Assembly (NCBI GenBank): GCA_021776235.1
Contig: JAJFGG010000090.1
Location: 1-64,000, forward strand
Length of the DNA: 64,000 nucleotides
Source of the DNA: Alphaproteobacteria bacterium
Lineage (GTDB): Bacteria > Pseudomonadota > Alphaproteobacteria > GCA-2731375
Direction: 5' to 3'
In this document: positions 9,027-17,058 of the stretch, one piece after another
How the letters are laid out: each line of letters begins with the position of its first letter
How positions within the stretch are numbered: the first letter of the stretch is position 1
Notes under the pieces: generated by a model
What the model was told of the DNA's origin: nothing
Database searches by the model: none
What the model saw: the letters and a program-made list of their open reading frames with translations, nothing else
Made by a program: the position numbers and the translations under genes

Positions 9027-9281
9027 CCCGTCCGCCAGGTCCGCTGCTTTCTGTTCCGGTGCGCGGTTCCCGGTCGCGCCAAAGCCACCACCACCCGGTA
9101 ATTCCAGGACGATGACATCGCCTTGGTTCAGCTGAAACGACTTACCGGCCTCAACCTCCTCACCTTTAGCCAGAATACGCTCCAGACTGCCGTTTTCACC
9201 TTCCCGAGGGCCAAGGGGCCGTCCACATATTTCACCTTTATGCGAGGCGCCACCATGGAAATGCCAAAGATGACGAACCAT
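9012..9281 (-). pseudogene. C-terminal fragment of a hydantoinase B / N-methylhydantoinase-like subunit
   Basis: About 89 codons read GPLGPREGENGSLERILAKG, then DVIVLELPGGGGFG and a helical tail. The GD..(V/L)E.PGGGG(Y/F)G end is the hallmark C-terminus of HyuB-type proteins, which normally exceed 500 residues. Everything upstream is missing and the neighbour begins 20 bases away, so it is a leftover. It converges with the DUF6282-like pseudogene, overlapping it by 15 bases. Confidence 0.65.
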
Positions 9282-9301
9282 TTGTGCTTGACCTCACGCG
9301 A

Positions 9302-10042
9302 CTAGAACGCATTTCTGTAGATTAGGTTGAAGCCCAGGATTGCCAGGAAAACATAGACAATCTTGCGGAAAAGCTCTTGCGACAGCCGATCACGAATCCA
9401 TTGTCCCAATGCCATTCCGGCCAATGTTGGGATCAACGCCATGGTCGAAGTTAGAAGCACCTGAAGGTTGAAAGCGCCTTGTTGAACTAAGGACGCAGCC
9501 CAGGCGATCGTTCCAATCAGAAGGGAAAGGCCGGCCGCCTGGACAAATCTATCCTTTTCAAGACCCAGTGCTTGAAGATAGACCATCAGCGGCAGCAACA
9601 GGGAGCCCGTCGTACCCGTCAGCAAACCCGCGCCCAGTCCGACGATTGGCGTGAGAATTGCTTCGCGGTGCCTGGGTACCTTCGGCGCATATTCGAGCAG
9701 CCCGATCAGGCAATAAGTGACGATGACAAGTCCAAGCAACGCCGACAGTACGGTGGCGTCTATTCGAAACAGAATTAAAGTGCCGAGCCATACGCCACAA
9801 CAGGCGATGGCGTTTAACAGCCAAAACCGCCGCAGCAGTAACAATAGTTCGCCGCCACGCATGATCTGCCAAATATTTGCGACAAGGGATGGCACGATCA
9901 AGATCGGTATGGCCTCGCGAAGCCCCAGTCCAGTGCCCAAAATAGCAATCGCCGTGGTTGGTAGCCCAACGCCAATTGCACCCTTTATTGTGCCGGCGGC
10001 GGTAAACGCAAAGGCTATAATCGCGACTAATGTGAAATCCAT
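9302..10042 (-). CDS. TauE/SafE family membrane permease
   Basis: This 246-residue protein has about eight hydrophobic segments. It matches the TauE/SafE (DUF81) family of anion exporters linked to sulfite, sulfoacetate and similar organosulfur metabolism. The paired family motifs are visible: GTIKGAIGVGLPTTAIAIL in the first half and GLGAGLLTGTTGSLLLPLMV in the second. It starts MDFTLVAIIAF. It lies directly upstream of the HyuB fragment on the same strand and may have been in its operon. A sulfatase remnant a few kb away makes an organosulfur or sulfite role attractive, but that is inference. Confidence 0.85.
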   Translation of the reverse strand: MDFTLVAIIAFAFTAAGTIKGAIGVGLPTTAIAILGTGLGLREAIPILIVPSLVANIWQIMRGGELLLLLRRFWLLNAIACCGVWLGTLILFRIDATVLSALLGLVIVTYCLIGLLEYAPKVPRHREAILTPIVGLGAGLLTGTTGSLLLPLMVYLQALGLEKDRFVQAAGLSLLIGTIAWAASLVQQGAFNLQVLLTSTMALIPTLAGMALGQWIRDRLSQELFRKIVYVFLAILGFNLIYRNAF

Positions 10043-10309
10043 CAGGCACTATACCCGACATGCTCTAGCCACTGGCTTCAATACGAACTCTCCCATAGGG
10101 TAACTACGGCCAATTGGGACCCACAAGAGTTTAGCGTTGACGCAATTGCGGCCGTTGGCTTTGCTTGTAAAATTCTGATCTACTTGAACATGGACCGGAG
10201 CCATAATGCGTTCAAGGTGACTGAACGCGCCTTAAAAATGATCGTCGAGAATCAATTTGAAAGCCGTTCGGGTCCCTGGTGCTTAGGTTTCACCGCCCGG
10301 CCTGGTGCC

Positions 10310-10747
10310 TCACAGGGCCTCAGTAAGTGCCCTGGTCATTCGAACCAGCTCTTTTTGCTCAGATACGCTTAGGGCTTCGAGGCCGGTTTCGAGTTTCTTC
10401 GGATCGAGGGACGTGTGTTCGGTCAACGCCACCTGACCGGCGTCGGCAAGCTCCAGGCGAACCACCCTTTCGTCCTGTTCCGAGCGCCGGCGAATAAGCA
10501 AACCTTTGCTTTGCAAACGTTTCACCAACTCTGACGCGGTGCTGGCGGCGCAGCCTAAATGGCGGGCAACATCATCAATTCGCGGTGCCTGATCAGCAAA
10601 CGCCACAAGCTGCAGAACTCTTATGGCGCGATGGGACAAGTCGATGGAATAATCTCTCCGCGCGACAAAGTAGAGCGTCGCCAGCGCGGCCTCCAACTGG
10701 ATCGCACGCTTTTCCCGTCTTGAATTTGATTGCTCCCGCTTGGCCAT
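10310..10747 (-). CDS. MarR family transcriptional regulator
   Basis: This 145-residue protein is a winged-helix DNA-binding repressor of MarR size. The recognition region reads LGCAASTASELVKRLQSKGL, followed by the wing LIRRRSEQDERVVRLELAD with the conserved D-R pair. The N-terminus is rich in Lys and Arg. It is transcribed away from the threonine-aldolase-like gene. A 7-bp perfect inverted repeat sits in the 105-base gap, overlapping the putative start of the divergent transcript. It is therefore likely to repress that gene, and perhaps itself, until a small ligand binds. Confidence 0.9.
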   Translation of the reverse strand: MAKREQSNSRREKRAIQLEAALATLYFVARRDYSIDLSHRAIRVLQLVAFADQAPRIDDVARHLGCAASTASELVKRLQSKGLLIRRRSEQDERVVRLELADAGQVALTEHTSLDPKKLETGLEALSVSEQKELVRMTRALTEAL

Positions 10748-10783
10748 GGGTCATGCCTTTCGAAACCCTGATCAAAGCATTCG

Positions 10784-10813
10784 TTGACAGGCTTGCCGTC
10801 CGTCAATTATATA
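10784..10813 (+). promoter_or_regulatory. candidate promoter of the threonine-aldolase-like gene
   Basis: TTGACA (10784-10789) lies 18 bases before TATATA (10808-10813) in an AT-rich stretch, a near-consensus sigma-70 pair. Transcription would start around 10820, inside the inverted repeat assigned to the MarR regulator. Confidence 0.5.
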
Positions 10814-10831
10814 TTTCGTATAACACGAAAT
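10813..10831. promoter_or_regulatory. MarR-type operator palindrome
   Basis: ATTTCGT (10813-10819) and ACGAAAT (10825-10831) are perfect inverted arms separated by five bases. Size and symmetry fit a MarR dimer site, and the placement over the -10 to +10 region of the rightward promoter fits repression by the adjacent gene's product. Confidence 0.6.
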
Positions 10832-10852
10832 TAATGGAAAGACGAATTAAAA

Positions 10853-11941
10853 ATGGCTGGCAGCATTACAGGCAATCAGTGGACGCCGACGCCCTCCAGC
10901 GCTGACGGAATTTTGGCGGATTTCCACAGCGATACATTGGCGAAACCAACGGCCAAGATGCTTCAGGCCTTGCTTGCAGCCAGTGTTGGAGACGAGCAGA
11001 AGGGCGAAGACCAGACGACCAATGAACTCTGCCGCCGCGTTGCCGAAATTCTGGGCAAGGAGGCAGCCGTTCTTCTTCCCACGGGCAGCATGTGCAACGA
11101 GATTGCGATCGCCGTCCATTGCAGGCCAGGCGAAGAGGTCATCTGCGAACGGTCATGCCATATCGTGAACTTCGAGGCAGGGGGCCCAGCTGCGCTCGCC
11201 GGGGTAATGATCGCAGGCATTGACGGTCAACATGGCCGTTTTAGCGCCGATCAGCTATGCGATGCCATTCGGCCCGTATCGCGTTATGCGCCGGAAAGCC
11301 GGCTTGTCGCGGTCGAGCAGACAACGAACTTTGGCGGCGGTGGGGTCTGGCCCCTGAAGGCTCTACGAGAGGTTGCCGCAGAAGCGAAGAACAATGGTCT
11401 CAAGACGCATATGGACGGTGCCCGCCTGTTCAATGCCTGTGTCAAAAGCGGTACACCGGCGGCCGAATTCGCCGAATTGTTCGACTCCGTCTGGATCGAT
11501 CTGACAAAAGGACTTGGCGGATTTGCCGGTGCCGTGCTGGCGGGCTCCAAAGAGTTCATCAACGACGCGTGGCGCCTAAAACAACGCTGGGGCGGCGCGA
11601 TGCGGCAGTCAGGCTACATCGCCGCGACCGGGCTTTATGCCCTGGATAATCATATCCAGCGCCTGGCCGAGGACCACCAATTGGCGGCCTTCATCGCATC
11701 TCGGTTGCAGGCTATGCCCTTGATTGCACAAATCATGCCTGTGGAAACCAACATCGTCATCTTCGACATCATCGAATCAGGCCCCACGGCAGCGGACGTC
11801 GTTCAACAATTGTTGCAGCAAGGCGTTCGGGTCGGGGCCTTTGGCGAACGCAGGATCCGTGCCGTAACTCATATGGATGTGGGTCAGGATAGCGCTAATC
11901 TCCTCTGCGAAGGTCTACGGAATCTTCAAATTCAGAACTGA
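10853..11941 (+). CDS. threonine aldolase-like PLP-dependent lyase (beta-eliminating lyase family)
   Basis: This 362-residue fold-type I PLP enzyme most resembles low-specificity L-threonine aldolases, which split threonine or allo-threonine to glycine and acetaldehyde. Landmarks are FHSDTLAKPT near the N-terminus, GDEQKGEDQTTNELCRRVAE, HMDGARLFNA with the cofactor-binding Asp and Arg, and SVWIDLTKGLGGF with the Schiff-base lysine. Length is typical for the family. The GxGxG-like VLLPTGSMCNEIA segment holds the phosphate. It is driven from the divergent region with a MarR palindrome, so it is probably inducible. Another beta-hydroxy amino acid could be the true substrate. Confidence 0.85.
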   Translation: MAGSITGNQWTPTPSSADGILADFHSDTLAKPTAKMLQALLAASVGDEQKGEDQTTNELCRRVAEILGKEAAVLLPTGSMCNEIAIAVHCRPGEEVICERSCHIVNFEAGGPAALAGVMIAGIDGQHGRFSADQLCDAIRPVSRYAPESRLVAVEQTTNFGGGGVWPLKALREVAAEAKNNGLKTHMDGARLFNACVKSGTPAAEFAELFDSVWIDLTKGLGGFAGAVLAGSKEFINDAWRLKQRWGGAMRQSGYIAATGLYALDNHIQRLAEDHQLAAFIASRLQAMPLIAQIMPVETNIVIFDIIESGPTAADVVQQLLQQGVRVGAFGERRIRAVTHMDVGQDSANLLCEGLRNLQIQN

Positions 11942-12094
11942 CCCGCCTGCGGCTCAAGCGACTGCGAAGGATGACATCCAATTAGTTCGGGATTTGCCCA
12001 TTCGCCGCTCCACACCACGACCGTCGAAGCATGCCGGACCCGGCATTGATCGAACTTATGATAGACTGGACTTTGATGCAGGAGATCGAGTTCC

Positions 12095-13084
12095 ATGGTT
12101 CGGCTGGATGATGAACTGGCGAGATTGGCAAAGCAGTATGAGAGTTTTGCCATGCGACAAGCCGAGCCAACGTCTCCGCGCTATAAGGAACTCTGCCTGC
12201 ACGTCGCGCAGTCCAGAATGCTTCTTCGATTTATTGCCGGCCTGCCAATGGAACGGCAGCAACCGAATTTATTTCTTGCCGCGGTCCGCACGGTGGGCGG
12301 CGTGCCGAACGGTGCCGAAGCCCTCGACGAAGTAATAGGTCAGCATGGCGGCATGGTACGGGAGGTTATGCTAACCCGCACCACGCAAACGAATGAGCCT
12401 GCCAGATGCGCGGTTTTCCTGCCTGTTCTGGCGAGTTTGCCGCAACCGCTTGCCTTGTTGGAAGTTGGTGCCGCTGCGGGGCTTTGCCTTCTGCCGGACA
12501 AATACGCCTACGACTATGAAGGCATCAAAATTGGTCCGTCAAAACCGGGACCAGTCTCTGCGCCCGTTTTTCCCTGCAGCGTCAATCAGGCAGCACCTGT
12601 CCCACGGCATAATGTCGATGTCGTTTGGCGGACCGGGCTGGACCTCAATCCACTTGATATACAGTGCGCCGGAGATATGGCCTGGTTGCGGACACTCGTG
12701 TGGCCGGAGCATCGCGACCGGGCAGACCGCCTGGAGGCGGCGCTCAATGTGGCGCGGGCCGACCCACCCAGATTGATCACGGGCGATTTACTGACGGACC
12801 TGGTCTCGGTCGCGGCAACAGCGCCAAAAGCGGCAACCCTGGTTATTTTTCACACTGCGGTGCTGAACTATGTGGCGGCGGCGGCGGAGCGGGAAAAATT
12901 CGCGGCCATTGTCCGAGGCCTGGATGCGGTGTGGATCAGTAACGAAGCGCCGGGCGTCTTCCCGGAACTAGCAAAACAGGCGCCGCGGCAGCCGTCGCCT
13001 GAATTGTTCTTCCTGTTGGCAATCGATGGCAAACCTGTCGGCTGGACCGGCCCGCACGGCCAATCCATACACTGGTTTGCATAA
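12095..13084 (+). CDS. DUF2332 family protein
   Basis: This 329-residue protein matches DUF2332, a family of unknown function. Typical blocks are SPRYKELCLHVAQSRMLL, LLEVGAAAGLCLLPDKYAY (a methyltransferase-like glycine-rich loop), WRTGLDLNPLDIQ and VIFHTAVLNYVAA. The nucleotide-binding-like loop suggests a Rossmann-type fold, though no activity is established. The ATG at 12095 has GGAG about 10 bases upstream. It follows the threonine-aldolase-like gene by 153 bases with no clear terminator between, so co-transcription is possible. Confidence 0.85.
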   Translation: MVRLDDELARLAKQYESFAMRQAEPTSPRYKELCLHVAQSRMLLRFIAGLPMERQQPNLFLAAVRTVGGVPNGAEALDEVIGQHGGMVREVMLTRTTQTNEPARCAVFLPVLASLPQPLALLEVGAAAGLCLLPDKYAYDYEGIKIGPSKPGPVSAPVFPCSVNQAAPVPRHNVDVVWRTGLDLNPLDIQCAGDMAWLRTLVWPEHRDRADRLEAALNVARADPPRLITGDLLTDLVSVAATAPKAATLVIFHTAVLNYVAAAAEREKFAAIVRGLDAVWISNEAPGVFPELAKQAPRQPSPELFFLLAIDGKPVGWTGPHGQSIHWFA

Positions 13085-13222
13085 CAAAGGCGCCAGCAAA
13101 ATAGCGGATCGAACCGCCCGGGTCTTGCCGCACCGGTTGCGCGCGGCGGCGATGATGTCTCGCGGGCGTTGCTGCCGGCAACTGTCTGGCGGGACCAGTT
13201 TTGATTCCTACTCCCATATGCT

Positions 13223-14095
13223 TCAGGTAACTTTCGATACTTCGAAAATCAGATAGGAGTGATCGGAATACTCCTTTATCCATTTGTCCTGTTTGGCGAT
13301 GCTTGCCTGATCAACCCAGCCCCGAACATCAACCTCCGATTTCCCAGGCGGGCAATCGGATGGATCTTCATTCACCGGCATCTTGTTGTTCCAGAATTTG
13401 AATGCCATGTGATCCGAGACCACCACATGATCAAGATTCGACGGTGTGTAGCTGCTGGTCGAGCCGTTTGACCAGGTATTGGGGGTGGTTTTACCCAGCC
13501 GCCGCATTTTGACTGAATTCCTTTTCATGTCCTTGTCGAGTTTGTCCAGTTCGACACTGGCGGGAATGTCGTGCTTTCTCCCGCGGTAGTTCATGCCCAT
13601 GGTATTCAGATCACCCAGGGCAATCAGGTTTGCGCGTTTATTTGCCGGCAGGTTTTTGTCGAGTTTTTTCTTCAGCTTGAAAATACGCTCAAACTGATCA
13701 TCGCGAAGCCCGAGCCCAACGGGCTTGGTCAGGCTTTTCAAATGCAAGAACAGCAGGGTGTAATCCTTGCTATCAAGCTTGATGCTCAACATGGCGCCGG
13801 GCCGCAGCCGGTCGTTGCCCGATTTGAACTGCACGCGCTGGCTAAAGAACGCGGTGAATTTACCTTTGACGCCAACCAGAATCTCCTGGGTCTGCGGGCC
13901 TTCGGTTATGTGAAAGCTATAGCCCTGCATTCGGGAGGAAATGTCTTGATAGATATCCTTGCCTTCAATTTCATACAGGGCAAAAACGTCGGGATTTTCT
14001 GCCTTAAGTGCGGTTACAACCCGCTTGACGCGTCCAGCGGTTTTGCCTGACAAATGTTCAATGTTCCATGAGAGTACAGAAAATGCCTTGGCCAT
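13223..14095 (-). CDS. endonuclease/exonuclease/phosphatase family protein
   Basis: This 290-residue protein carries the metal-dependent phosphodiesterase fold shared by exonuclease III, DNase I and inositol phosphatases. Motifs appear in order: LSWNIEHLSGK, ALYEIEG (metal-binding Glu), FLHLKS, ALGDLNTMG, SNLDHVVVSDH and the late YSDHSYLIFEV with the catalytic Asp-His. There is no signal peptide, so it is probably cytoplasmic. It is Lys-rich and somewhat less GC-rich than its neighbours, which may point to transfer. It runs divergently from the cold-shock gene across a 332-base gap. The substrate (DNA, RNA or a phospholipid headgroup) cannot be chosen. Confidence 0.82.
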   Translation of the reverse strand: MAKAFSVLSWNIEHLSGKTAGRVKRVVTALKAENPDVFALYEIEGKDIYQDISSRMQGYSFHITEGPQTQEILVGVKGKFTAFFSQRVQFKSGNDRLRPGAMLSIKLDSKDYTLLFLHLKSLTKPVGLGLRDDQFERIFKLKKKLDKNLPANKRANLIALGDLNTMGMNYRGRKHDIPASVELDKLDKDMKRNSVKMRRLGKTTPNTWSNGSTSSYTPSNLDHVVVSDHMAFKFWNNKMPVNEDPSDCPPGKSEVDVRGWVDQASIAKQDKWIKEYSDHSYLIFEVSKVT

Positions 14096-14184
14096 GTGAT
14101 CTCTCCCCGGTCAGATGATGTCGCAAAATGACGGCAGTTTTATGCAGTTTAGGTTAGGCGTAACCACAACCATATGGCAAGGAT

Positions 14185-14286
14185 GTATCCCTGGGCTCGC
14201 CGAGGGATACGGGCCCAATGTAAGTCGTAGATAGCGTCAGAATGGCTTTCATCGCCTTTCGCTTCAGGGCGCGTTGGGCCCGTATC
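14185..14286. repeat. nested, mutually exclusive inverted repeats upstream of csp
   Basis: GTATCCCT (14185-14192) pairs perfectly with AGGGATAC (14203-14210). The last five bases of that arm also begin GATACGGGCCCAA (14206-14218), which pairs perfectly over 13 bp with TTGGGCCCGTATC (14274-14286). An RNA or cruciform could therefore adopt one hairpin or the other, not both. It lies upstream of the best csp promoter candidate. Confidence 0.55.
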
Positions 14287-14320
14287 GGCGCAATGCCTGT
14301 GGGCCGACGAGATTACCCTA

Positions 14321-14350
14321 TTGACGCTGCCGCGAATTCAGATCAATAAT
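14321..14350 (+). promoter_or_regulatory. candidate promoter of the cold-shock gene
   Basis: TTGACG (14321-14326) and AATAAT (14345-14350) are each one base off the sigma-70 consensus, with 18-base spacing. This would give a leader of about 70 bases before the csp ATG at 14428. Confidence 0.45.
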
Positions 14351-14427
14351 TTCCACCCGGCATTTGTGATATACGCCGCGCCGTGGCAGAATGACGGTGA
14401 AATCATTGCCGAGAAGGGAAAAAATTC

Positions 14428-14637
14428 ATGGCGACTGGTACAGTAAAGTGGTTCAACGCGACCAAGGGCTTTGGCTTCATCGAGCCGGACGGGGGTGGCC
14501 CTGATGCCTTCGTACACATCTCCGCGGTAGAAAGAGCCGGCCTGTCCGGTCTGACCGAAGGTCAGAAAATTCAGTATGATGTGGAACCGGGACGCGATGG
14601 CAAGAGTGCGGCCGGGAATTTGGTCGCCCTCGATTAG
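14428..14637 (+). CDS. cold-shock family RNA-binding protein
   Basis: This 69-residue single cold-shock domain binds single-stranded RNA or DNA and acts as an RNA chaperone or transcription antiterminator. The RNP1 motif reads KGFGFIEPD and RNP2 reads DAFVHIS. It starts [17 protein letters not shown] after GAGAAGGGA, a good ribosome site. It stands alone, with its own promoter candidate. Whether it is cold-induced or constitutive cannot be told. Confidence 0.95.
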   Translation: MATGTVKWFNATKGFGFIEPDGGGPDAFVHISAVERAGLSGLTEGQKIQYDVEPGRDGKSAAGNLVALD

Positions 14638-14715
14638 TCCGCTGCTGCGACCGCCACGCCGGTAGGCCGCGTGCGGGTTTGAGCGAACCGTCGGCGGGCC
14701 CGTCCCCACAGAGTT

Positions 14716-14759
14716 CCGGCGTTCGGAGGACCGGTGTTCGGGGATCGGCGTTTGGGAGC
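14716..14759. repeat. three degenerate 14-15 base tandem repeats
   Basis: CCGGCGTTCGGAGGA, CCGGTGTTCGGGGA and TCGGCGTTTGGGAGC follow one another in the 220-base gap after csp. The rest of that gap shows no gene. They may be slippage-derived or a protein-binding array. Confidence 0.4.
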
Positions 14760-14857
14760 TTCCAAGGCTGGCGCCATGGCGTTCTCGTGGCATGGTGGGG
14801 GACTGGGGCAGGTTGGTCGCCCTGCGATGCACACCGCTTGATGGCGGTGAAAGTCGG

Positions 14858-15718
14858 TTATTGTTGCGTTGTCCCTGCGTTGGGAATGAAAAGCGCCTCG
14901 CCGCCGACTGTGACAGCGGCAATGGCTGCTTGCCCGGGAGGCGAGATCAGCCAATCCATGAAACGCCGTGCTGCGGCGGCCTTGACATGAGGGTGCCGCT
15001 CCGGATTAACCAGCATGACGCTGTACTGGTTGCGCAGACCCAGGTCGGGGCGGTCGAAGATGGCGACCAGGTCTCCCTTATCGCGGTAACTCAACCAGGT
15101 GCCGCGATCAGTCAGGCAATAAGCATTCATGGCCGCCGCCATGCGCAAGGTGGCGCCCATGCCGGAACCGGTCTCCATATACCAGAGGCCCGAGCCCGGC
15201 GCGGGATCGACCTTGGCATCGCGCCACAGACCCAGCTCTTTCATATGCGTGCCGCTGTTATCGGCACGGGAGACGAACGCTGCCCGTACGGCGGCGATGC
15301 GGCGCAACGCCTGCAGCGCATCGGCGCTGTGCGCGGCGCCGGCAGGGTCGGCCTTGGGACCGACAATCAGAAATTGATTGTACATGACCGCCCGCCTGTC
15401 GATGCCAAAGCCGTCGGCGATAAATTTCCGTTCCGAGGGCGGATGGTGCACCAGCAAGGCATCCGCATCGCCGTTGCGGGACAGGCGCAGCGCCTGGCCG
15501 GTCCCGACCGCGATGACATGCACCGTAATCCCCGACGATTGGGAAAAGATAGGCAGGATGGCGTCGTACAACCCCGAAGCAACGGTCGAGGTGGTCGAAG
15601 CAAGGGTGATGAAGCGGTCCGCCGCAGCCACGTCATGATAAAGAAAACCGGTGGTGGCAAACGCCAACAAAGCGATTAGCAGGCGCTGCACCCTTGATTT
15701 TTCTTGGTTCTTGGTCAT
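14858..15718 (-). CDS. tungstate/molybdate ABC transporter substrate-binding protein (TupA-like)
   Basis: This 286-residue periplasmic protein has a signal peptide (hydrophobic LLIALLAFATTGFLYH, ending AAADR). The mature N-terminus FITLASTTSTVASGLYDAIL and the following IAVGTGQALRLSRNGDADAL, LLVHHPPSE are diagnostic of TupA-type oxyanion binders. SRADNSGTHMKELGLW is a further family block. TupA proteins bind tungstate, some molybdate, for a TupBC permease. No permease or ATPase gene is adjacent, so it is an orphan here. It lies divergently next to the formate dehydrogenase accessory genes. Because that enzyme needs Mo or W, a supply role for it is a reasonable inference. Confidence 0.85.
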   Translation of the reverse strand: MTKNQEKSRVQRLLIALLAFATTGFLYHDVAAADRFITLASTTSTVASGLYDAILPIFSQSSGITVHVIAVGTGQALRLSRNGDADALLVHHPPSERKFIADGFGIDRRAVMYNQFLIVGPKADPAGAAHSADALQALRRIAAVRAAFVSRADNSGTHMKELGLWRDAKVDPAPGSGLWYMETGSGMGATLRMAAAMNAYCLTDRGTWLSYRDKGDLVAIFDRPDLGLRNQYSVMLVNPERHPHVKAAAARRFMDWLISPPGQAAIAAVTVGGEALFIPNAGTTQQ

Positions 15719-15812
15719 GCCGGTAGAGTGCCAGAGCGGTGGCGGCTGGGCAACAATGGGTAGGTCTGATACTCTTCCGCCGCGACGCCAATTGAAACCG
15801 GGCCGACTTGCG

Positions 15813-16526
15813 ATGCGTTCAAATCCCCAGTTGCCGCCGATGTTCGATCTGTACTCATTGGCTGACGCCGCCCAGGTGAGGGCCGAGGCCCGCCGTTATG
15901 CGCAAGACGGCGGCGAAGCGGGCACCTTTATATGGGCGCCCGATGAAGCGAATTTCAGCGCCTGTCTGGTTCTGGCGCCGGATGAACCCCTGCACACCGC
16001 TGTCCTGTCCGTCTATCTGGGTATGTTGGCCCTTGGCGATGCAGTGGGCGCCTTGATCCCGCCCGGCATTGATCTGACTTTTTCATGGCCCAATCAACTC
16101 AACCTCAATGCGGCCCGCGTTGGCGCCGTCGATCTGGAACTACCGCCGGATAGTTCGGCGGCAGCGGTGCCGGAATGGCTGCTGCTTTCGTTTGGCCTGG
16201 CACTCAACGCAACCGGCGCCGACCTGAGCTTGCACACGACCACTCTGGAAGACGAAGGCTGTCTGGATGTGGAAAGCGCCGAGATTCTGGAAACGCTGGC
16301 GCGCCATGCCCTGGTCTGGTCGAACCGCTGGCAGGATGACGGCTTTGCGCCGGTGCGGACCGCCTGGGCTGCCCGGGTGGCGGCAGAGACCGAATTGTTG
16401 AATCTCGAAACCGGACCAGGGCGCTTTCTTGATCTGGATGCTGCGGGTGACCTTGTTGTCGAGACCACGGGCGGGCCGCTGACGTTGCCCCTGTTGGGAA
16501 CGTTGGAGGCAGGGTCGCTGGCATGA
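15813..16526 (+). CDS. biotin/lipoate protein ligase-like protein (DUF4444 type)
   Basis: This protein of about 237 residues resembles the biotin/lipoate A/B ligase-like family with a C-terminal DUF4444 tail (LDLDAAGDLVVETTGGPLTL). The N-terminal part reads PPMFDLYSLADAAQVRAEAR and GTFIWAPDEANFSACLVLAP, a degenerate version of the ligase fold. The lysine-rich active motif of true biotin or lipoate ligases is not evident. The ATG at 15813 is a provisional start, and the frame is open upstream to 15651. It overlaps the next gene by 4 bases (ATGA) and heads the formate dehydrogenase accessory operon. A role in maturing that enzyme is inferred from position only. Confidence 0.7.
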   Translation: MRSNPQLPPMFDLYSLADAAQVRAEARRYAQDGGEAGTFIWAPDEANFSACLVLAPDEPLHTAVLSVYLGMLALGDAVGALIPPGIDLTFSWPNQLNLNAARVGAVDLELPPDSSAAAVPEWLLLSFGLALNATGADLSLHTTTLEDEGCLDVESAEILETLARHALVWSNRWQDDGFAPVRTAWAARVAAETELLNLETGPGRFLDLDAAGDLVVETTGGPLTLPLLGTLEAGSLA

Positions 16527-17023
16527 AATTCCCGCAGACCATACAGCTTGACGCTTCCGACCAGTATATCTTTGACAACGCGGCCCGGCCCGGTGAATGG
16601 GCTGTTTCGGGGGCCTTTGCCTTCGCCGGCGAAGCCATTGATCCGGCCGCCCTGGACGGCGGGGACGAGATTGCCTTTGCCACCGCCTTCATGGGCACCA
16701 GGAGCTTTGGCTGGTCCACCTTCGTTGTCGTCAAGGACATCAGCCCAGAGGCGTTTGACGCCGTGGTCGCTGCCTTGGCGGATCATTTCCTGAGCCATTA
16801 CAGCGCCCCGGACCGTGCGGCCGCCATGGCCGCGGCCCGGGAGGAAGCGGAATTCGCCGCCTCTTTGTGCGACCATCCGGTCAATACCCTGTTGGGGCTG
16901 GAGCGCTCCCTTGGCGATGACGGCATCACGGAGCAGTTCCGCACCATTGTCGGGCAGGACGAAAGCGCCCATGGCCCGGCCTGGGAACTGGTCGAGGATG
17001 ATGGTAACACCAATGGCCCATGA
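16523..17023 (+). CDS. DUF6505 family protein
   Basis: This 166-residue protein fits DUF6505, found beside formate dehydrogenase genes in alphaproteobacteria. Features are MKFPQTIQLDASDQYIFDNA, GEWAVSGAFAFAG, SFGWSTFV and EFAASLCDHPVNTL. It has no signal peptide or membrane segment. It starts inside the stop of the ligase-like gene (ATGA), so the two are translationally coupled. The function is unknown. Conserved co-location suggests a cytoplasmic assembly or quality-control role for formate dehydrogenase. Confidence 0.72.
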   Translation: MKFPQTIQLDASDQYIFDNAARPGEWAVSGAFAFAGEAIDPAALDGGDEIAFATAFMGTRSFGWSTFVVVKDISPEAFDAVVAALADHFLSHYSAPDRAAAMAAAREEAEFAASLCDHPVNTLLGLERSLGDDGITEQFRTIVGQDESAHGPAWELVEDDGNTNGP

Positions 17024-17058
17024 AACAGGTTAATATCAATGACCATTGGTGTTAGGCC

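Larger units (their letters stand above)
14096..14427. other. divergent intergenic region with competing hairpins
   Basis: This 332-base gap between the phosphodiesterase gene and csp contains two overlapping inverted repeats (14185-14210 and 14206-14286) and a candidate csp promoter near 14321-14350. No reading frame of note lies inside. Confidence 0.6.

Noticed and set aside
10184-10372. 62-codon plus-strand frame overlapping the MarR gene end
   Set aside because: It runs into the MarR gene antisense, has no ribosome site and resembles no protein.
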